This document shows positions 57,314 to 64,000 of a stretch of DNA of 64,000 nucleotides, piece by piece. A program made the translations under genes and the position numbers. The notes below the pieces were generated by a model. It was not told the DNA's origin and ran no database searches. It was given only the letters and a program-made list of their open reading frames with translations. The stretch comes from Cryptomeria japonica (Eukaryota; Streptophyta; Pinopsida; Cupressales; Cupressaceae), in contig NC_081410.1 in the NCBI RefSeq assembly GCF_030272615.1, positions 290,407,957 through 290,471,956 of the forward strand. The letters run 5' to 3'. Within the stretch, counting starts at the first letter, position 1, and each line of letters begins with the position of its first letter.

Positions 57314-58521
57314 TGTGTTAAAACAGTATATTTTTCCATGTTTTGATCTCTCGCCTTATTATACAATGCATATCTAATTTTCATGATTCACTTTTTACCA
57401 TGGATAACCAGACCATAAATATAATGGTATTTATCAGTGAAACCTATTATTTTAACCCGATTAGTTAAGTCTATTTTTTCATTCACTTGGCTTTTAGTTC
57501 TACTATTCAGTTTCCCCATTGTTGGTACTGTTAATGGTTCAAAATAATGCTTGACAACAAGTAACTACAAGCCTAAAAATGCTAACCCTCAAGTTGAACC
57601 CCTAATTCTAGTTGTACAATCTAAATGGTAAACCACGAGATTAAAAAATTAAAAACACAGAATGTAGGTATTCTAGATTTTACCCAGAATTTCTATTTGA
57701 GTAGACTGGCGGAGATAGACTCTATTGCATTCCTCAATCTAGTAGTCATTTCTGAATATCTCTGGATTTATTGGTTTGTCCAAGAATCGAAATACCAATA
57801 TGAGTCCGTTAGTTTCAAAACCCTCAAAATCCAAAAGTTCAAAACCTAAAGCACAAAATTTGTAGAATTGTGTTGTAATTTTTTAAATTGTTATTAATAA
57901 CTATTTGCAACAGCAAGGCAAAAAATTCATTGTTTCTTTCTAAATTCTGAGGACTGACAGTCTAACACGTCACATGTGTCACTTTTCTGGAATGTTTTGG
58001 AAGACTTTTTAATCATTTACAACTTCTTCCCGGAATAGAGATTATTACACTTAATTAAGTATACAATTATAAATTTAGAATTTAACTATACTTAATTCAA
58101 AGTTTATCATTTATGGTAGGACAACGTTCAATGACACGTGTCTCATTTCTGGTGGTAGTTTGTAAAAAATGTTTATCATTCCCACATTTAGCCCAAAATA
58201 CACCTTACGTCGTTGATGTGTGCTCATCCAATAGACGATGATATCCGTTATCAGTTGTCATGGGTCCCATTATCAATAGGATTTTTGCCAGTTTGGGGTC
58301 CACTTCACCTATCAAGTTTATAAAAGATTTAATGTTAACTTTTAACATATTTTAAATTTAATAGATTCATTGAGACTGTAAACTTGATAAATAATTAAAA
58401 AATAAAAAAATAATTGTTTTTCATTATTAAACTTTTATTGATCTTGAAATTCAATTTATGAATAAGCACTTGTCAAATATATAATTTTCATCATTAAAAA
58501 TTTGTATAGCAATCTAAGTTC
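57314..58521. other. no gene recognised
   Basis: AT-rich sequence between ORF I and the LTR of H. One 74-codon ORF (57625-57849) has no recognisable domain. If ORF I belongs to an LTR element, its 5' LTR should be here, but no copy exists in the window to confirm it. Confidence 0.4.
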
Positions 58522-59689
58522 TATTGGAATCAAGGAACACTGAGAGGGGGGGTAAATCAGTGTTCTACCGGTTAATAGATTTTTCAATTTAACTTTAAAC
58601 CACCAGAAGCATAAGCATGAAACTAGCAGAAACACAAAACAACCAACCAAAAAATCATAACACCAAGATTTTTACGTGGAAACCCAAATGGGAAAAAAAT
58701 GGTGGGATTTGAACCCACAATATTATTTTACTATGGCTAGTATCAAAACAATATTACAAAAGGGGAATGTACTTGCATTCAGGCACACTGCCTAGAGCTC
58801 ACTACTCAATAAAAAAAAATAGGGCTACAACCCCAAAGGAAGGCACACTGCCTTATAGCTATTTTCAAAAGATTACAATAAGAAATGAACTAGTAAATAG
58901 CATCTGAATATGATAGGAATCAGTTCCAATTAAGTGCAAATGATTTGTTGTCACCAATCTGCTTGTCTACTCTGCTCTGCTCTGTTCTGATCACTAGATC
59001 AACTGAGATCAAAAATGTGCAAGTGAAACTTTGCTCAAATGCTACAAAACATTTTTCTAGATCTTCATCATACCTAAAAAATGTAAACCAAATAAATCTT
59101 ATATATCCACATACACTAAAATCAATTTCCTTCATGTCGTCTTCATGAGATAGGAAAATATGAAACGTGTAGTTGCAAGTCGACTTCAATCCTTATCAAA
59201 ACTTTGTACTAGACCTAAAACACACAATCACACACTTCCTATAGATCTTACCAATTACCTCGAATACATTACCAACCACCAGAATCACCAAAATTAACTG
59301 AGAGAATATGGATACACACTACATCAACAAATATGAAGAATAACCTACTTTTTTGTTTTATCAGATACCAGATCTTCAATCACGTGCCAGAATCAATACC
59401 AAAGGGTTAATTAGCATGATTATTATTTCCAAATACTTTACCAATCAATCCTAATTACCAAACACAAAATCTACTTCACTGGAAGTGAGGTCAACCTCAG
59501 GAACTATAAACAGAGTGTTACCCAGTAGACTGGTTATAAAAGGCATACTCCAGATCACTGGTTAGCCAAATCTTCATACCGAATCAAGACAATTAACTGA
59601 GTTGCCATCAATGACAACTCCTAAGAATCTGCATGTATCGAGCATCACCAATCTTCACTGGAGCATCACCAAAGCATTAAATGCCAACA
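58522..59689 (-). repeat. 3' LTR of H
   Basis: On the minus strand it starts TGTTGGCATTTAATGC (59689) and ends near CTTGATTCCAATA (58522), where a CA end has probably mutated. It contains the shared block GTGGAAACCCAAATGGG (58676) and two copies of GGCACACTGCCT (58782, 58844). No second copy is in the window. Confidence 0.62.
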
Positions 59690-60144
59690 ATCTATCCCTT
59701 CGGCATTGATGGCAACACAGGTGAAAAATGTCAAAAAAATGCAAAACCATTGAAAAGATCTGATTCCCCCTGAACCACATACACCATTTTTCACTATAGT
59801 CTCTCTCCCCATTTGACATCAATGGCAAAGGGTGGTAATCCACCAAAAATATTATGTACAAATGAATGAATGATTCATAATAGTTTGAAGATGTCTGAGT
59901 AAGTCACCTTCAAGGAATCAAAATATTGTGTCCATCCTCTCAGAAAATAGTCCCAAAACATTAATCAAGGTGTTGTACATGAATGTATGAAATTACAAAC
60001 TTGGAAGATCATTTGGTATAGATTTATTTAGAGGATTGATTGCATCCCACTGAGCCCCTAGCGGGGTATCCATTCGGGGAGTGATTAAGCTTCTCAATTC
60101 CCCCACGCTGCTCAAAATCTTGTCCTTATCATGATACAAACCCT
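59690..60144 (-). other. polypurine tract and 3' untranslated region of H
   Basis: The minus strand reads AATGCCGAAGGGATAGAT immediately before the LTR, a worn version of the AATGCCAAAGGGGGAGAT tract of E. No gene in the remainder. Confidence 0.5.
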
Positions 60145-60660
60145 TTATTTCATTGGTGAATCCCAAAATTTTTGCCTCAAAGGTGCTAGATGGACTGATT
60201 GAGGTGCAAAAGAATGTCCTATACTAGAAAGATTACCCTCAATATCCCTAATATGCCAATCAATGTTTGTTGTAAATTTGGGTAAAAACAAACATGACTT
60301 GAAAAATTTTCCGCCTTCATCTAATGCCTCCTCTACACTCTTCATAGCATCTTTTAGACTTTCTCTATCCCTTTCAACTACTAACAAAATTTGTTTCAAC
60401 CATATTTCATTGAATTTCTTCTGTACAGATTCATTGGCTTCTTTTTCAATAAAATCAAATTGTGTATTTACAGTATCCAACATATTTCTTAGGTTACCCG
60501 ATGGAGGAACACAAGAATCTTGAGAAAAACTTGGTAAAATCTTCTACAAAATTTAAATGGCATAAGAGATAACTTTTTTATCCTCAGACTGAGATTTCAG
60601 AAGATCTTCATTAGCCTTAATATGAGCTTGTGTAGCAGGTTTCAAAGCCTAGAGAGGTGA
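60145..60660 (-). pseudogene. element H ORF, C-terminal part of an unknown protein
   Basis: On the minus strand the frame runs ALKPATQAHIKANEDLLKSQ, stop, then CVPPSGNLRNMLDTVNTQFD, EKEANESVQKKFNEIWLKQI and EEALDEGGKFFKSCLFLP to a stop at 60145. PPSGNLRNML...QFDFIEK parallels SPSGKLKTLT...NFQSLRQ of E ORF2 (about 9440), and the distance to the polypurine tract is similar, so it is probably the same protein type. It is helical and charged, with no motif of known function. It is truncated at 60675 by G. Confidence 0.5.
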
Positions 60661-60675
60661 CCGAGTGCTCAGATC

Positions 60676-61734
60676 TGTTAGGTCTCGGGGACAACTAAGA
60701 GGGGGGGTGAATCAGTTGTCAAATAAATTCGAACCAAAAACAACTTAACCAACTTAATGGTTAATACCGGTAAACCAGTTAAGTATGCCGGTAGACAGTT
60801 TTAACAGTTAATTGCTATACTGGTAAAGATTAGTGCATGAAACATAAACACAAAGTCATCCACAACACATAACACCAATATTTGTACGTGGAAACCCTGT
60901 AAGGGGAAAAACCACAATGGGAAACCTTACCCACAATCAGATGATACTATTGCAGATAGTAAGTGTACATAAATGGGGTCTGCACATGCAGAAAGGCCAA
61001 GCACCTAGAGCTCACTGCTCAATCACAAATGGGAGTCACACTGACTACAATTGGATGGTTAAATCCAATAAGAATGTACTGCTCAAAATAGCATCTTCAT
61101 ATGCTAGATTCAGTACTGGTGTAATGCTGATATGCTTTCACAAAAACCCAGCTTCACCTTCAAATGATGTCTACGTGTATTGCTCTACTTAATCTCGCAT
61201 ATACCTTCACACAATTCTTTTTCGCATTCCACATTTGATCTTACAAATAAGATCTTACATTTATACCATAACCTAAGACCAATTTTAGTAGGTCGGCTCT
61301 ACAAGATATTACAATAAAATCATTTTACAAACAATATAATATCCGATGCAATAACCGATTGAACATGTCGGTTTAATGCATTTACAACAATAATTAATCA
61401 TCTCCATAGCATGCCATGCTGATCTGGAAAATATAGACCTACCGGTGTAACCCTGGATAACCCTGGACCTATTTGCCGGTAAAAGCAAATATGCAAATAT
61501 GAATATACCAATGATTAATTCATTAAGACAAGATGTCCACATGATGTCTCTGATATTACCAAGTGTCTTCCACGCTTTTCCAAGTGTCGGTGATCATTAT
61601 ATCCTGTCGGTGTACCATCTACCAATAACTGTGCAATAGTTACTTGCTTGCCGGTGAATGCTACTGGATCTCCAAAGTGCTAGTGTTTTAGTAGGTGTTG
61701 ACATCAATGACAAAACCATACCAAAATACCAACA
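60676..61734 (-). repeat. 3' LTR of G
   Basis: On the minus strand TGTTGGTATTTTGGTATGG (61734) to GACCTAACA (60676), 1059 bases. The copia block TACGTGGAAACCCTGTAAGG is at 60885. The start matches the F LTR (TGTTGGTATTATGG, then GTTTTGTCATTGATGTCAAC). Confidence 0.85.
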
Positions 61735-62105
61735 ATCTCCCCCTTTGGCATTGATGGCAACACAAGATGGAAAAACCATCAAAGTGCCAAAACAGAAATG
61801 CCAAATATTAAAAACCAGCAATCTCCAAAAAGATCATAACCGGAAATCAAAATACAGATACAGAGAGTAATAATCTCTCCCCCTGGGAGAAACATGTGTT
61901 TTCCTTGTGTTTTTCAAAGTTTTTCCATACCAATCTCTCCCCCTTTGACATCAAATGCCAAATTTACAACAAAACCAAGTTCATATACAAAATACCAATT
62001 AAATCAATATACCAATTACTCCCCCTGAGAAGTAGCTTTCTCATCAAAGATCGGAATAAAAGATTTGTTTGTTAATTCTATCAGTTGATGATAATCATCA
62101 ACTGT
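61735..62105 (-). other. polypurine tract and 3' untranslated region of G
   Basis: The minus strand reads TGCCAAAGGGGGAGAT next to the LTR (61735-61750), with more GGGGGAG tracts near 61880, 61935 and 62020. Same layout as F. No gene. Confidence 0.7.
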
Positions 62106-64000
62106 CTAAGTATCTACCGGTGGTGGTATGACTCCAAGCTGATCTCTGAGATATTGAAAAGTCTCCTTAGGCAAAGGTTTTGTAAAAATATATGCAAGCT
62201 GTTCTTTAGCATTCACATAAACCAGTTTTATCTCCTTTACTTCAACTTTTTCCCTTAGAAAATTTAGTTTGATAGAAACATGTTTTGTTTTAGAATGTAG
62301 TATTGGATTCTTAGATATATCAATTGCTACAGTGTTATCACAATAGATAGTAATAGGTTCCTTTTGTTTTACCTTTATGTCTTTCAACATTTGCTTAAGC
62401 CATAGTACCTATGTACCGTTAGTTGTTGTTATAACATATTCTGATTCTGCTGTTGATAAAGATGTACAACTTTGTTTCTTACTCAACCAAGAAACTAATC
62501 TATTTCCAAGAAAGAATGCTCTGCTGGTGGTGCTTTTCCTATTATCCACATCTCCTGCCCAATTTGCATCTGTGTATGCACATAGATCAAAATTTTCATC
62601 TCTAGGATACCATAATCCAAGATTTATAGTGCCTTGTAAGTACTGGAAAATCCTTTTTACTGCTGGTTCATGATTTTCTCTAGGATTCCTTTGAAATCTT
62701 GAAACAATACATACTGCATTCATAATATCAGGTCTGGTTTGTGTCAAATACAATAAACCTCCTATCATAGATTTGTATCTAGTTGGATTAATAGGTGTAG
62801 ATTCATCCCTTTGAGATAATTTGTCATTTGTAGTCATAGGTGTGCTTACCAGTTTAGAGTTCTCCATCCCAAATTTCTTTAGTAACTCTTTTAAGTATTT
62901 GGATTGACTCAAGAATATACCTTTATTAGTCTGTGAAATCTGCAATCCTAAAAAGAATTTTATTTCTCCAATCATAGACATTTCAAATTCTTGCTGCATT
63001 TTAATAGAAAATTCCTTACATAATCCATCTTCTCCTCCAAAGATTATATCATCAATAAATACTTCTATAATCAAGATGTCATCATTAGTTATTTTGTAAT
63101 ATAAATTGATGTCTGCATTTCCTTTAGTAAAACCAATCTTCAAAAGATACTTATTCAATCTTGCATACCAAGCTCTTGGAGCTTGCTTTAATCCATACAG
63201 AGCTTTTCTTAACCTGCAAACCATATCATTGTCATCTGTCAAAGAAAATCTACTAGGTTGTTCAATATAGACTTCCTCTTCAAGATCTCCATTCAAAAAT
63301 GCACATTTAATATCCATTTGATAAACTTTGTAGTTCTTGTGTGCTGCAAAAGCCAAAAATAATTTGATTGCCTCAATTCTAGCTACCGGTGCAAAGGTTT
63401 CATTGTAATCAACTCCTTCCTTCTGAGAATATCCCTTACACACTAGTCTTGCTTTATTTCTAACAACCTTACCATCTTCATTAAGTTTGTTTCTGAATAC
63501 CCATTTTGTTCCAATTACATTTTTATCTTTAGGCTGGGGAACTAATGTCCAAGTATTATTTTTCTCAATTTGTTCTCATTCTTCTTCCATAGCTTTAATC
63601 CAAAATTTATCTTCACATGCCTCATTAATAGATGATGGTTCAATTTGAGAAATAAGACATACCTCTTCATTTGCCAATCTTCCTCTTGTCATAACTCCTT
63701 TAAACTTATTTCCAATGATCTAATCTTCCGAATGATTCAATCTTACATACCAGGGTGTCTCTATTTGATGTTGTTCTTCAATTACCGTGGAATGCTCAAA
63801 TGGTACCGGGGTAGCTAGATCTTCATTCTGTACTGGTGGATTTAGTGTAGGTTCATTTGTCAAAATTTTTGTTGCCGGTTCAGAGTTTATATACCTTGAA
63901 GTTCCTCTGAATTGTTCATCAATCTTTACATTTGTACTTTCAACAATTTTCTACAATCTTTTGTTAAAACATCTATATGCCTTGCTCTTAGATGAATAAC
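62106..64000 (-). pseudogene. copia element G pol: integrase C-terminus, RT and RNase H
   Basis: From the right edge leftwards: integrase C-terminal tail and linker (63999 to about 63600, with RCFNKR and NHSEDXII equivalents), RT start ([16 protein letters not shown], about 63510), then the 344-residue open frame 63443-62409. That frame holds [61 protein letters not shown] (Ile for Val or Tyr in the catalytic box) and the RNase H motif [16 protein letters not shown] single TAG at about 62408, where F has CAG (NCTQVLW), separates the last 94 residues (YCDNTVAIDISKN to GVIPPPVDT). It is the best preserved RT of the window, and the upstream part is outside. Confidence 0.9.

Larger units (their letters stand above)
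58522..60675 (-). mobile_element. non-autonomous copia-type LTR element H, 3' part
   Basis: A minus-strand element: 3' LTR (58522-59689), polypurine tract, untranslated region and the C-terminus of an unknown ORF, cut at 60675 by the LTR of G. The LTR has the copia-type end (GGGGGGGTAAATCAGTG on the plus strand) and the shared TTTTTACGTGGAAACCC block at 58669. The rest of H would lie beyond G, outside the window. Confidence 0.65.
60676..64000 (-). mobile_element. copia LTR retrotransposon G, 3' part
   Basis: A minus-strand copia element that enters from the right edge: RT-RNase H (62106-64000), untranslated region, polypurine tract and 3' LTR (60676-61734). It is nested in H. AGATC (60671-60675) would be its left target duplication, but the other copy is outside the window. 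Its protein is close to F (many identical stretches), while the LTRs share mainly the ends and the conserved block. Confidence 0.85.

Overview
This 64 kb window looks like intergenic DNA from a large plant genome, most likely a gymnosperm such as a conifer. I found no convincing cellular gene, tRNA or rRNA. Nearly everything recognisable is a decayed transposable element. Most elements are LTR retrotransposons nested inside one another, with initiator-Met-type copia primer sites, gypsy-type primer sites and 1 to 1.7 kb LTRs. Paired LTRs differ by roughly 5 to 7 percent over the stretches I compared by eye, and almost every open frame carries in-frame stops. The gymnosperm assignment is an inference from this landscape and was not tested.

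Layout. (1) 1-22975: a plus-strand copia element (B) is split in its gag by a 20.7 kb Tat-like gypsy element (A, 61-20732; target duplication ACTAC). A has 1.15 kb LTRs, a sense ORF of unknown function, an RT-RNase H-integrase remnant and an antisense plant-mobile-domain ORF. A is itself interrupted by E (5674-11961), a non-autonomous copia-type element that codes for a coiled-coil/zinc-knuckle protein and a second unknown protein. (2) 23076-36425: a minus-strand copia element (C) is split at its gag start codon by a complete plus-strand copia element (F, 28203-34892; target duplication ATCAT). (3) 36426 to about 38050: gag, primer site and LTR of a minus-strand gypsy element (D), followed by about 5.8 kb of AT-rich DNA with no recognisable gene. 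(4) 44496-52620: a hAT DNA transposon, interrupted by a 4.5 kb solo-LTR-like insertion (K). The hAT frame is restored when K and one 5 bp duplication are removed. (5) 53870-57313: a minus-strand decayed protein of unknown function (I). (6) 58522-60675: a minus-strand non-autonomous element (H), interrupted by a minus-strand copia element (G) that runs off the right edge.

How the parts relate. C, F and G are autonomous-type copia elements (gag, protease, integrase, RT, RNase H) that could once have supplied enzymes. E and H have the same style of LTR end and primer site but lack pol, so they were probably mobilised in trans. The best candidate for something undescribed is a group of large, uncharacterised proteins carried by A (sense strand), E, H and I. 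They keep long reading frames broken mainly by stop codons rather than frameshifts, and they appear to share a short motif block. A second unusual feature is that the sense leader of A and the leader of its antisense ORF carry the same repeat family in inverted orientation.
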